Below, piece after piece: positions 1-8,300 of a stretch of 19,179 nucleotides of DNA. Under the pieces are notes generated by a model. It made no database searches. It saw only the letters and a program-made list of their open reading frames with translations, and was not told where the DNA came from. The DNA is from Thiobacillus sp. UBA2186. GTDB taxonomy: Bacteria > Pseudomonadota > Gammaproteobacteria > Burkholderiales > Thiobacillaceae. The stretch spans positions 1 to 19,179 of the forward strand of contig DCVO01000011.1 in assembly GCA_002327405.1 (NCBI GenBank), written 5' to 3'. Every line of letters begins with the position of its first letter. Position 1 is the stretch's first letter. A program made the translations under genes and the position numbers.

Positions 1-2
1 CG

Positions 3-314
3 GGCGCGCAGATCCGCGACAACGCGCTGTGCAAGGCGCGCTTCGAGTTCCGCTGGGAGGACCAGTTCAATCTCGGCCTCGATCCGGACAAGGCGCGCGA
101 ATTCCATGACGAGACCCTGCCCCAGCACGGCGCCAAGGTTGCGCACTTCTGCTCCATGTGCGGGCCGCACTTCTGCTCCATGAAGATCACCCAGGACGTG
201 CGCGAGTATGCTGCGAAGGAAGGCTTGAGCGAGGACGAGGCGCTCTCCAAGGGAATGGAACAGAAGGCAATCGAATTCGTGAAGCAAGGGGCGGAAATTT
301 ATCGCAAAGCCTGA
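3..314 (+). CDS. thiC: Phosphomethylpyrimidine synthase ThiC, C-terminal end (5' end outside window)
   Basis: The reading frame is open from the left edge and ends in TGA at 312-314, leaving 103 residues of a protein that is normally about 600 or more residues long. ThiC is a radical-SAM enzyme that turns aminoimidazole ribotide into the hydroxymethylpyrimidine phosphate part of thiamine. The fragment carries the C-terminal cluster motif CSMCGPHFC (CxxCx4C), whose three cysteines bind the 4Fe-4S cluster. It is preceded by the typical ThiC stretches FEFRWEDQFNLGLDP and FHDETLPQHGAKVAHF. The helix after the cluster (MKITQDVREYA) also fits the family. The next reading frame begins only 22 bases downstream and no hairpin terminator is visible between them. 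The identification is secure; whether a thi-box riboswitch lies upstream cannot be seen here. Confidence 0.97.
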   Translation, partial: GAQIRDNALCKARFEFRWEDQFNLGLDPDKAREFHDETLPQHGAKVAHFCSMCGPHFCSMKITQDVREYAAKEGLSEDEALSKGMEQKAIEFVKQGAEIYRKA

Positions 315-336
315 TCACCCGCCTTGTCGGCTTAAA

Positions 337-1390
337 GTGTCTGCCGCGGTTTTCGGGCTGCCAGGCTGGTTCGCCGGCGCGCTGTTTTGTTTTGGGGGCA
401 CGCTGGCGGTTGCGGCGCCGTTGACGACAAGCAACGACGGCGCTTCCCCGATTGGCGAGTCGGCGTTCTTTCTGCAGGAAGGCACGGAGCGGCTCGACCT
501 GCCGGAGGCGATGGCAGCGCTTCATGCGGGCAGGTTCAAGCCCGGCGATAGCCCGGTCCTCAATTTCGGCATTGGCGCGAAGCCGGTGTGGATTCACTTT
601 TCCGTGGACAACCCGGGCATGGTGCCGGCACAAAAAAGGCTGTCCATCGAAACCGTCTGGCTCGACCGCGCGAAGTCCATGTCCGGCACCGGGGTGAAAC
701 TGGCTATGGCCCGATTCGCTGGTCTGGCAGCAATGGTCCAACCCGGTCCTGATGTTCCTGTATGGCGCCAGCGGCATTGTCTTCGCCATCCGCTTTCTCG
801 ATCTGCGGGTTTGCTTTCCGCGGGTCGAGAAAGCCGTCATCGGGTTCTGTTCGGTTTTCGGCACCCTGATTGCGGCCGCCTTCCTGCTGGGCAGCCAGAA
901 GCATGCCTTGCTCGCAGCCTTCACCTTTACGTTCCTGCTCACCGGCGTCATGTTGTTCCTGGGGATCATTTCGGTCCGCGCCGGCCAGAAACCTGCCAAG
1001 TATTTTCTCATCGCCGCCCTCGCCGCCATGGCGGGCGCCCTGCTGACGACGCTGTCCACCTGGGGCTTCATCCCGCATAACAGCTGGACCTTCCGCGCGG
1101 TGGAAATCGGCATGCCGGCCGACGCCACGCTGCTTGCCCTGGCGCTGGGATACCAGTTTCGCGTCGGCCAGGAAGAACGGCTGCGAGCCGAGCGTCTTGC
1201 GCAGCTCGATCCCTTGACCGGCCTTACCGCAAGTTTTGGCGTCGCCCAAAAGAACGGGGACCATGTGACGCTGGATGCGTTGATCGAGGCCGCGGATAAT
1301 TGCCTCCATCAATCCAGGGAGCAGGGCAGGAACCGGGTCACCAGCCGTGCCGCCGGCCTATGTTCCGGGTCAATCGCTGCACTGGACTAG
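337..1390 (+). pseudogene. Decayed 7TMR-DISM sensor diguanylate cyclase (two internal deletions and a frameshift)
   Basis: The N-terminal part (frame of a GTG at 337) reads as a signal-peptide-like segment followed by a 7TMR-DISM extracellular domain 2, including PVWIHFSVDNPG and IETVWLDR. That similarity stops near 680 and the frame runs on as unrelated sequence to 1080. From 698 a different frame resumes deep inside a seven-helix membrane domain (WLWPDSLVWQQWSNP, then IRFLDLR) and goes through further hydrophobic helices and a linker (EERLRAERLAQLDPLTGL). Directly after DPLTGL, the start of a GGDEF domain, comes TASFGVA, which belongs near the domain's end. About 110 residues holding the GGDEF active site are therefore missing. 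The last part, LIEAADNCLHQSREQGRNRV, is a normal GGDEF C-terminus. Family comparison implies that the first membrane helices and part of the sensor are also missing. An active enzyme cannot be made. The gene lies 22 bases behind thiC. Confidence 0.85.
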
Positions 1391-1404
1391 AATGGAGCAT
1401 TTCG

Positions 1405-1785
1405 ATGGCGGACATACTGAGCGTCACCCTTGAAGGCAGACCCTTTCGCGTCATTCTGACCGGCGCTGCGCAGCGCGCATTGGCGGCGCGCAGCAGCCCC
1501 CTGGTTGCGGAGATGGAGCTTTATTTTTCCTGCCTGATCCGGCTGCGGGTGCGTTTTTACGACAGCGATCCCGACGCGAGCGCCACACGGATCAGCGAGA
1601 TGCTTGCGGTTCGCTTCCGTCCTGTGGTCAGCCAGCGCTGCGATCTGCACGAAGTCGCAGGCAAGCCGCCGCTCATGGACGCGCCGCTTGCCAGGCGTGC
1701 GCCCTTCGTGCCGCACTGGCTCAAGCTGGACTACCGAAAAGGCAAATGGCTCGGCGAATTCGGGCATACCGAAGCGCCGCGATAG
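1405..1785 (+). CDS. Conserved-looking small protein of unknown function (126 aa)
   Basis: I do not recognise this protein. The frame is open further upstream, but the ATG at 1405 is preceded by GGAG at 1394-1397 with normal spacing and lies just past the stop of the preceding pseudogene (1388-1390), so it is the likely start. The 126-residue product has no signal peptide or membrane helix. It is rich in arginine and aromatic residues and has two cysteines, one in YFSCLIRLRVRFY and one in SQRCDLHE. The C-terminal part, PHWLKLDYRKGKWLGEFG, looks like a compact conserved motif. A short cytoplasmic basic protein is the most that can be said. The gene ends 12 bases from the convergent end of the GGDEF-EAL gene, with no terminator visible. 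Base composition and the ribosome-binding site support a real gene. Confidence 0.72.
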   Translation: MADILSVTLEGRPFRVILTGAAQRALAARSSPLVAEMELYFSCLIRLRVRFYDSDPDASATRISEMLAVRFRPVVSQRCDLHEVAGKPPLMDAPLARRAPFVPHWLKLDYRKGKWLGEFGHTEAPR

Positions 1786-1797
1786 ACAGCCGGAGTT

Positions 1798-4077
1798 TCA
1801 ACCTGCGGCAGTTGCTGTCCTTGGCGTAGTGGTGTCTTCCGCCAGCAGCTTTTCCAGTTCACTGGCGGGCATGGGGCGCGCGATGATGTAGCCCTGCGCC
1901 TCGTCGCAGCCCATTTCGCGCACCAGCCTCAACTGCTCTTCGCTTTCCACGCCTTCCGCCACGGTGGTGAGGTTTAGCGTGCGTGCGAGGGCGATGATGG
2001 TGCGGACGATTTCCTGGTCTTCGGCTGCCTCGTGGATGTGGCGGACGAAGGACTTGTCCACCTTGAGCGTCTGGATCGGGAAGCGCTTGAGATAGGCAAG
2101 CGACGAATAGCCGGTGCCGAAATCGTCGATCGCCAGACGGAAGCCCAGTTGGCGCAGCGTGTCGAGTTTGTCCAGGCTGTCGGCAGTGTGCTCCATCAGG
2201 AAGGTTTCGGTGATTTCGAGCTCCAGCAGGCCGCGCGCAAGACATTGCGCAGAGGCATGCCTGCTCAGACGCTCAACCAGGTTGTGCTGCGAGAATTCCT
2301 TGCCCGAGATGTTCACCGATACGCAAATGGGCGGAAGGGCCGCTTCCTGCCATTGCCGGGTTTGCGCGCAGACCTTGCCCATCACCCAGTCGCCGACCTC
2401 CTCGATCAGGTTCGAGTCCTCCAGCGTTTTCAGGAACGAATCCGGCAGAAGCACGCCCTGCTCCGGGTGGTTCCAGCGCAACAGGGCTTCGGCGCTGGTG
2501 ATGCGTCCGCCGGCGAGATTCAGCCGCGGTTGGTAATACACCTCGAATTCGCTGCGCGCGATCGCAAGACGCAATTCCTTTTCCTGGCGAACGCGGAATT
2601 GCATCTCCTCATCCATGTCGCTGCTGAAAAACTGGAAACGGTTGCGCCCGCCCCATTTGGCTCGATACAGCGCAAGATCTGCGTTCTTGATCAGGGTTTC
2701 CGGATTTTTGCCGGCATGCGGATATATGGCGATGCCGACCGAAATGGTGGTGCGCACTTCGTGCGTATCGATGGTGAAGGGCTTGTGCATGACCTCGACC
2801 AGCTTGGTGGCGAAGGCGGCGGCATCGCCCGCACCCTCGATATGCGGCAGGATGGCGATGAACTCGTCTCCGCCCCAGCGGGCCAGCATGTCCTCTTCGC
2901 GGATATGCGCCGACAGGCGGTCGGCCGCCTGCTTCAGCACCTGGTCGCCGTAGCCGTGGCCGAGGCTGTCGTTGATATCCTTGAAGTGGTCGAGATCGAA
3001 GAACAGCACGGCGGATTGCCGGCCGGTGCGTTTTGCCGTCGCCAGCACCTGGCGCAGGTAATCCTCGGCGGACTTGCGGTTGGACAAGCCGGTCAGCTGG
3101 TCATAGCGGGTCAGGACCTGCAGGCGCTCTTCAGCCTTTCTGCGTTCCTTGATTTCCATGATCAGATTGGTGTTCATGTCGGCGATCCGCATGCGGCGGT
3201 TGCGTTCGTGCACCCACAATGCCAGGAGCAGCAGTACCGCGGCGCTGAAGGCGAGCCAGTAGGCGACCGTGTCGCGCCAGACATGCGCGGCGGCATCCTC
3301 AAAAAATCCCGGACGCGGCCTTGCCGCAAGTTTCCAGATGGTGTTGGGTATCGTGGTAAGCCCGCGCAACTGTTCGACTTCATCGGTCCTGAGAGGGGGC
3401 AAATCCATGGCCGACCGCAGACCGGTGTCCACGGTCAGATCTTCGTTCAAGGCATTGTCGCCGGAAAGCAGGACGAGTTGATGGCCGGGCAGTTCGTGCA
3501 GTTTCAGAAGCTGCTGCAAGGTTGCCGCATGGATGCCGAGGAAGAAGAATCCGCCTTGCGGGTTTTTGACGATGATGTCGAAATGCTGGTCGAACTTGTT
3601 GCCGTCACGCGTGAAATGGGTGCTGGGCGTGTAAACGGCGTTGGCGTCCCCCGAGTGGGTGATGACATAGCGCGCGATGTCGTTTTGGCAGCGCGGGCCG
3701 ATGATCTGCTGCGGATTGGGCAGCAGCAGCGTGCCGAACTCATCCACCAGCGAAAAACTGATGACGTTGCTGAATACGCCCTTGATGCGGCGGCCAAGCT
3801 CGTCCCTGAGGCTGGGGTCGTCCGGATGGTTGGCGAGATCGGCAAGAAGCTGGGATTGCTGCTTGGCAAAAAACGACGTTGCCACATGCAAACGCCCCAC
3901 TTCGCGGCTGATGGTGGCGGCGGCGCCGCGCGCCGAATCCGTCATGATGGCATTTTGTTGCGCTTTGTATTCGGCCAACCGGACGTTGCCATGCCAGCGC
4001 AGGGCGGCACCCGCCACCGCCAGAATGGCGAGGCTGGCTCCGATTACGATCCATGGCCGGTGCTGGAATATAGGCAT
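1798..4077 (-). CDS. Membrane GGDEF-EAL protein (cyclic-di-GMP synthesis/hydrolysis)
   Basis: This 759-residue protein has a membrane helix at about 10-27, a periplasmic sensor region at about 30-270, a second helix at about 272-289, then a GGDEF domain (about 320-485) and an EAL domain (about 500-745). The cyclase motif GGDEF is intact at 402-406. An inhibitory product-binding site RxxD (REED, 393-396) sits five residues before it. The phosphodiesterase residues also look intact: EAL at 530-532, E624 in ITETF, DDFGTG at 651-656, K672 in VDKSF and E708 in AEGVES. Both activities are therefore possible; which dominates cannot be told from sequence. The sensor region has no motif I can name with confidence and may be a Cache-like fold. 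The gene stands alone on the minus strand. In this family c-di-GMP commonly controls biofilm and pilus functions, which would suit the nearby Pil-Chp operon, but that link is inference. Confidence 0.93.
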   Translation of the reverse strand: MPIFQHRPWIVIGASLAILAVAGAALRWHGNVRLAEYKAQQNAIMTDSARGAAATISREVGRLHVATSFFAKQQSQLLADLANHPDDPSLRDELGRRIKGVFSNVISFSLVDEFGTLLLPNPQQIIGPRCQNDIARYVITHSGDANAVYTPSTHFTRDGNKFDQHFDIIVKNPQGGFFFLGIHAATLQQLLKLHELPGHQLVLLSGDNALNEDLTVDTGLRSAMDLPPLRTDEVEQLRGLTTIPNTIWKLAARPRPGFFEDAAAHVWRDTVAYWLAFSAAVLLLLALWVHERNRRMRIADMNTNLIMEIKERRKAEERLQVLTRYDQLTGLSNRKSAEDYLRQVLATAKRTGRQSAVLFFDLDHFKDINDSLGHGYGDQVLKQAADRLSAHIREEDMLARWGGDEFIAILPHIEGAGDAAAFATKLVEVMHKPFTIDTHEVRTTISVGIAIYPHAGKNPETLIKNADLALYRAKWGGRNRFQFFSSDMDEEMQFRVRQEKELRLAIARSEFEVYYQPRLNLAGGRITSAEALLRWNHPEQGVLLPDSFLKTLEDSNLIEEVGDWVMGKVCAQTRQWQEAALPPICVSVNISGKEFSQHNLVERLSRHASAQCLARGLLELEITETFLMEHTADSLDKLDTLRQLGFRLAIDDFGTGYSSLAYLKRFPIQTLKVDKSFVRHIHEAAEDQEIVRTIIALARTLNLTTVAEGVESEEQLRLVREMGCDEAQGYIIARPMPASELEKLLAEDTTTPRTATAAG

Positions 4078-4432
4078 CCGGCAAGTGTGGGGTGGGTTCG
4101 TGGGCTGTGGCTATAGGACAAATGGCTTACTCTGAAGGAATTTTCCTTGATTCCGGGCAGGGACAAAACCATTTCAAATCAGTGGGCACTTGCTCTTGTC
4201 GGGGTCTGCCCCTCCCCAAGGTTTCCGGCAGGCGACGGGCTGTACCGCAGGCCAGGACCGTGGGCGGCCTGTTTCGCCCTGGCTGAATAGATATAAGGTC
4301 CCGGATTGTCTTTTCTGGAGTTGCGGCGGCGACTGAGGGATGAGACGCGCGTTGCGGCAGGCGGCATCGGCGCATCGGCCATTCCATGGGGTATGATGCG
4401 GGGGCGACTCGAGCCGCGTTACCGCTTCATTC
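4078..4432. other. Intergenic region between divergent GGDEF-EAL gene and uppP
   Basis: These 355 bases separate the divergently transcribed GGDEF-EAL gene (minus) and uppP (plus), so both promoters should lie here. No convincing coding frame is present: the short open frames lack ribosome-binding sites and have random-looking composition. The only promoter-like element I can point to is TATGAT at 4392-4397, a possible -10 box about 35 bases before the uppP ATG, without a good -35 partner. I see no strong hairpin, no direct repeats and no tRNA or riboswitch fold. Confidence 0.5.
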
Positions 4433-5266
4433 ATGGACATCATTCTTGTATTCAAAGCCCTGGTCATGGGCATCGTGGAAGGGCTGACCGAATTCCTGCC
4501 CATTTCCAGCACCGGCCATCTCATCCTCGTCGGCGATCTGCTCGGTTTCAACAACGACAAAGGCAAGGTGTTTTCAATCGCAATCCAGCTCGGCGCGATT
4601 CTGGCGGTGATATGGGACTACCGCGCGCGCTTTGCCGGCGTGGCGGCCGGATTCGGCCGCGACCCGGTGGCGAACCGTTTTGTGCTCAATCTGTTCCTGG
4701 CCTTTCTGCCGCTGGCGGCGGTCGGCCTCCTGTTCGGGCAGCAGATCAAGGCGGCGCTGTTTTCCCCCGTCCCCGTCGCACTGGCTTTCATCGTCGGCGG
4801 GATCGTCATCCTGTGGGCGGAGAAAATGCCGCACAGCAAGCATATCGACGAGGTCGACAAGATGACCTGGAAGGACGCGCTGGTGATGGGCTTCATCCAG
4901 GCCCTGGCGCTGATTCCGGGCACTTCGCGCTCGGGTGCCACCATCATTGGCGGGTTGTTGTACGGCTTGTCGCGCAAGGCGGCGACGGAGTTCTCCTTCT
5001 TCCTCGCGGTGCCGACGCTCGGGATAGCCTCGCTGTATGAGATGTATACGCACTGGCATCTGTTCGCACCCGACGACATCGAAATGCTGGCAATCGGCTT
5101 TGCCGCCTCGTTCGTCAGCGCCGCGATCGCGGTGCGGGCGCTGATCCGCTTCATTTCCAGGCACGACTTCACCGTGTTTGCCTGGTACCGCATCGTGTTC
5201 GGCATCGTGGTGCTGTTCACGGCTTACACCGGCGTGGTTGACTGGAGCACGCCGGCAATCGGCTGA
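4433..5266 (+). CDS. uppP: Undecaprenyl-diphosphatase UppP (BacA)
   Basis: This 277-residue integral membrane protein removes a phosphate from undecaprenyl diphosphate, recycling the lipid carrier for peptidoglycan and other envelope polymers. Its overproduction is classically linked to bacitracin resistance. Both signature motifs are present: EGLTEFLPISSTGHL at 16-30, with the catalytic glutamates, and PGTSRSGAT near residues 162-170, with the essential serine and arginine. The rest is a run of hydrophobic helices, and the length is normal for the family. The ATG gives the standard family N-terminus directly before the first motif, although no clear Shine-Dalgarno sequence precedes it. The gene appears to be a single transcription unit. 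It ends at a hairpin terminator beginning three bases after the stop codon and is convergent with chpA/pilL. Confidence 0.97.
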   Translation: MDIILVFKALVMGIVEGLTEFLPISSTGHLILVGDLLGFNNDKGKVFSIAIQLGAILAVIWDYRARFAGVAAGFGRDPVANRFVLNLFLAFLPLAAVGLLFGQQIKAALFSPVPVALAFIVGGIVILWAEKMPHSKHIDEVDKMTWKDALVMGFIQALALIPGTSRSGATIIGGLLYGLSRKAATEFSFFLAVPTLGIASLYEMYTHWHLFAPDDIEMLAIGFAASFVSAAIAVRALIRFISRHDFTVFAWYRIVFGIVVLFTAYTGVVDWSTPAIG

Positions 5267-5268
5267 AA

Positions 5269-5294
5269 AAAGGCGGCCAGGCCGCCTTTCTTTT
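5269..5294. terminator. Bidirectional rho-independent terminator between uppP and chpA/pilL
   Basis: The arms AAAGGCGGC (5269-5277) and GCCGCCTTT (5281-5289) form a perfect 9-bp stem with a three-base loop. On the plus strand it is followed by a T-rich tail (CTTTT), which suits uppP. On the minus strand the A-rich left flank becomes a T-run, which suits the end of chpA/pilL, whose stop codon is about 20 bases away. One element thus probably serves both convergent units. Confidence 0.85.
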
Positions 5295-5311
5295 GTGTCG
5301 GCAGGGTTCGG

Positions 5312-8300
5312 TCAGACGGAAATCAGCGCGCGCTCGCCCAGCAGGTCGGCGATGTGCGAGAGCAGCACCGCTTCCTGGAAGGGCTTGCCGAGGTAGACAT
5401 TGACGCCGATTTCCATGGCGTGATTGCGGTGCTTGTCTGCCGTGCGCGAGGTGATCATGATGATCGGCACGCTCTTGAGGCGGGCGTCGTTGCGCATGAC
5501 GCGCGCCAGCTCGAAGCCGTCCATGCGCGGCATTTCCACGTCGAGCAGCACGACGTCCGGCAGGATGTCGTGCATCTTCTCGAGGGCGTCGACGCCGTCC
5601 TTCGCCGTTTCGACCCGGTAGCCTTCGCGCGTCATCAGGCGGCTGGTGATCTTGCGCACGGTGAGCGAATCGTCGACCACCATGACCAGCGGGGCCTGCT
5701 CCGTTTCCTCGGCCGCAATTACTTGCGGCGCGGCCACCTGCACGGTGTCCACCGACATGTTGAGGGCGCGGATGGCGAGCGGAACCGGGTTCAGGATCAG
5801 CACCACCTTGCCGTCGCCGCGCACGGTGGCGCCGGCGATGCCGGTGACGCGGGAAACCTGCGGCCCGATGTTCTTGACCACGACTTCGCGCGTGCCTTCG
5901 ACGGTGTCGACCAGGATGGCGGCATGGGAGGCACCGCTCTTCATCAGCAGGATCGAGTTGAAACGCAGCACTTCGTGCATGGCGTCGTTCTGGCCCAGCA
6001 GATGCGGCAGGTAGAACAGCGGATAGCTGTTGCCGCGCCATTCGATGGCGCGCGCCTGCAGAGCGGCGGAAAGCTGCTCGGGCTTGAGCTCCTGCACCTG
6101 TTCCACCAGGGTGGCCGGCAGCGCGTACTCGTTCTTGTCCGCGGTGATGATGACGGCCTGCGTCACCGCCAGGGTGAGGGGCAGGTAGATGGTGAAGGTG
6201 ACGCCCTTGCCGGCCTCCGTGGCGATTTCGATGCGGCCGCCCAGGCCGGCGATTTCGTTCTTCACCACATCCATGCCGACGCCGCGGCCGGCGACCTGGG
6301 TGACCTCGTCCGCGGTCGAGAAGCCGGGGACGAAAATCATCTGTGCAAGCTGGCTGTCGCCAGGCTCGACGCCGGCGTCCAGCAGGCCTTTCTCCACGGC
6401 CTTTTTCTGGATGCGCCGCAGATCGAGGCCGGCACCGTCATCGCTTACCATCAGCACCATTTCGTTGCCTTCGTGCTTGGCAGTGAGCCTGACTTCGCCG
6501 TACTCCGGTTTGCCGGCCTGCGCGCGCGCCTCGGGGGCTTCCAGGCCGTGGGCGATGGAGTTGCGCAGCAAATGCTCGATCGGCGCGACGATTTTTTCCA
6601 GCACGCCGCGGTCGATCTCGATGTCGCCGCCCTGGATATCCAGCTGCGCGCGCTTGTTCAAGTCGCGTGCGGCCTGGCGCACCACGCGGTAGAGCCGTTC
6701 CGACACGCTGTACAGCGGCACCATGCGCACGCGCATCAGGTTCTGTTGCAGTTCGCGATTCATGCGCGCCTGCTGCAGCAGCGCGGCATCGGCTTCGCCA
6801 AGCTGGGTGGTCAGAGTCTGCTGCACCGTGAAGATGTCGTGCACGCTTTCCGCCAGGAAACGCGTGACTTCCTGGAATCGCGTAAAGCGGTCGAATTCCA
6901 GCGGGTCGAACTGCTCCTTGTCGGTCTGGCTCTGGAAGGTGGCCTGCATCTGGGATTCGGCCTGGATTTCCACTTCGCGAAGATGGTCGCGCAGACGGCG
7001 CAGTGCTTCGGAAAGTTCTGTGGTCTGGCGCTTCAATGCGTACATCTGGCTTTCGATGCGCGAGCGCGCAATGGCCACTTCGCCGGCCTGGTTGACCATG
7101 CGGTCGACCCAGTCTGCCCGCACGCGCAGTGTGGCGCTTTGGCGAAACTCGCCCGAAGGCGCTGCCTGCGCGGGCTCGTTTTCGCGGTGCTGCGGCTCGG
7201 CGGCAGGGACGGCTGCCTTGACGGCTGCCTGGGGCGCGACCTGGGCGGCAGGCGACTGTAGCGGGGCGGCAGGTTCGGCCGGCCGGGCAGATTCTGCAGC
7301 CTCGGCTGCTTCCGAAACGGGCGGCACCAGAATGTCGGCATCGGCGGCTTCGGTTTCAAAGTGCCGGATTTCCGCCGGCTCGGACGTGCCGGACTTGAGG
7401 CGATCCACGGCTGCCGCCAGGTGGTCGAATTCTTCTTCGAGTCTTTCCAGGACGTCGGCATCGGCAGCCAAATGGCCTTCGAGCACGGAAATGACCTGAG
7501 ACTCCATGATGTGGGTCAGTTCGCCCAAACGCATGGCTCCCGCCATGCGGGCAGAGCCCTTGATGGTGTGCAATACGCGCCGCAACGCGGAGGGGCCTTC
7601 GGTTTCGCCGGGCGCGGAAATCCAGCTGCGCAGGGCCTGTGCGGCTTCCGGCACGAGCGTCTCGGCTTCTTCGAGGAAGATTGGCAGCAGGACCGGGTCG
7701 ATTTCATCCTGGATGTTGCGCTCTTCGAACACCGGCGCAGCCTGCGTTCTGGCCTGCGCGACCATGCCTTCCAGTTCGATTCCCCCGGTGGCCGTTTCCA
7801 TGGCAGGCGCAGGCGGCTCGGCTGTCGCTTCGATGGCTGCCACCGATTCTTCGACCACTGCGGGCGCAGCTTCGGCCGGTTCTTCTCGCGGTTCTGCCGG
7901 GAACTCAATGTCTTCGGCTTCGGCGGGGGCGGCATCCTGCGTGCCGGACGCGGGCGCCTCCTCCGTTTCTTCAATCGGGAGCTGGCTCAGCGCATAGATA
8001 AGGGGCGCGGCCTGCAGGGGCACGACGCACGAATGAATGTTTTCGATCATGCTGTTGATGCGCGTCAGCGCATCCAGCAAAGTATTCAGCGCTACGTGCG
8101 GTACCGGCCTTTCCTCGAGCTTTCTGAAGTACGACTCGACGGCGAGGGCAAGGTTGGCGAGCTGGACGAATCCTGTGGTTCCCGCGATGCCGGCCAGGGT
8201 ATGCACGCCGCGACGGGCGATGTCGCTGACCACGGCCTGGTCGTTCTCCGATAGCCGTTCGATTTCGTCATCCAGGACTTTTGCCCAGTTTGCGGATTCG

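Noticed and set aside
187..1128. Long open frame on the minus strand opposite thiC and the cyclase pseudogene
   Set aside because: It is antisense to recognisable ThiC, DISM and membrane-domain sequence, resembles no family and owes its length to the high GC content.
2032..4116. 694-codon plus-strand open frame opposite the GGDEF-EAL gene
   Set aside because: It is an antisense shadow of a gene with intact catalytic motifs, and its predicted product has no recognisable domain.
4170..4215. Possible sigma-54-like GG/GC promoter in the uppP upstream region
   Set aside because: The GG and GC dinucleotides do not have the required 10-base spacing in any register.
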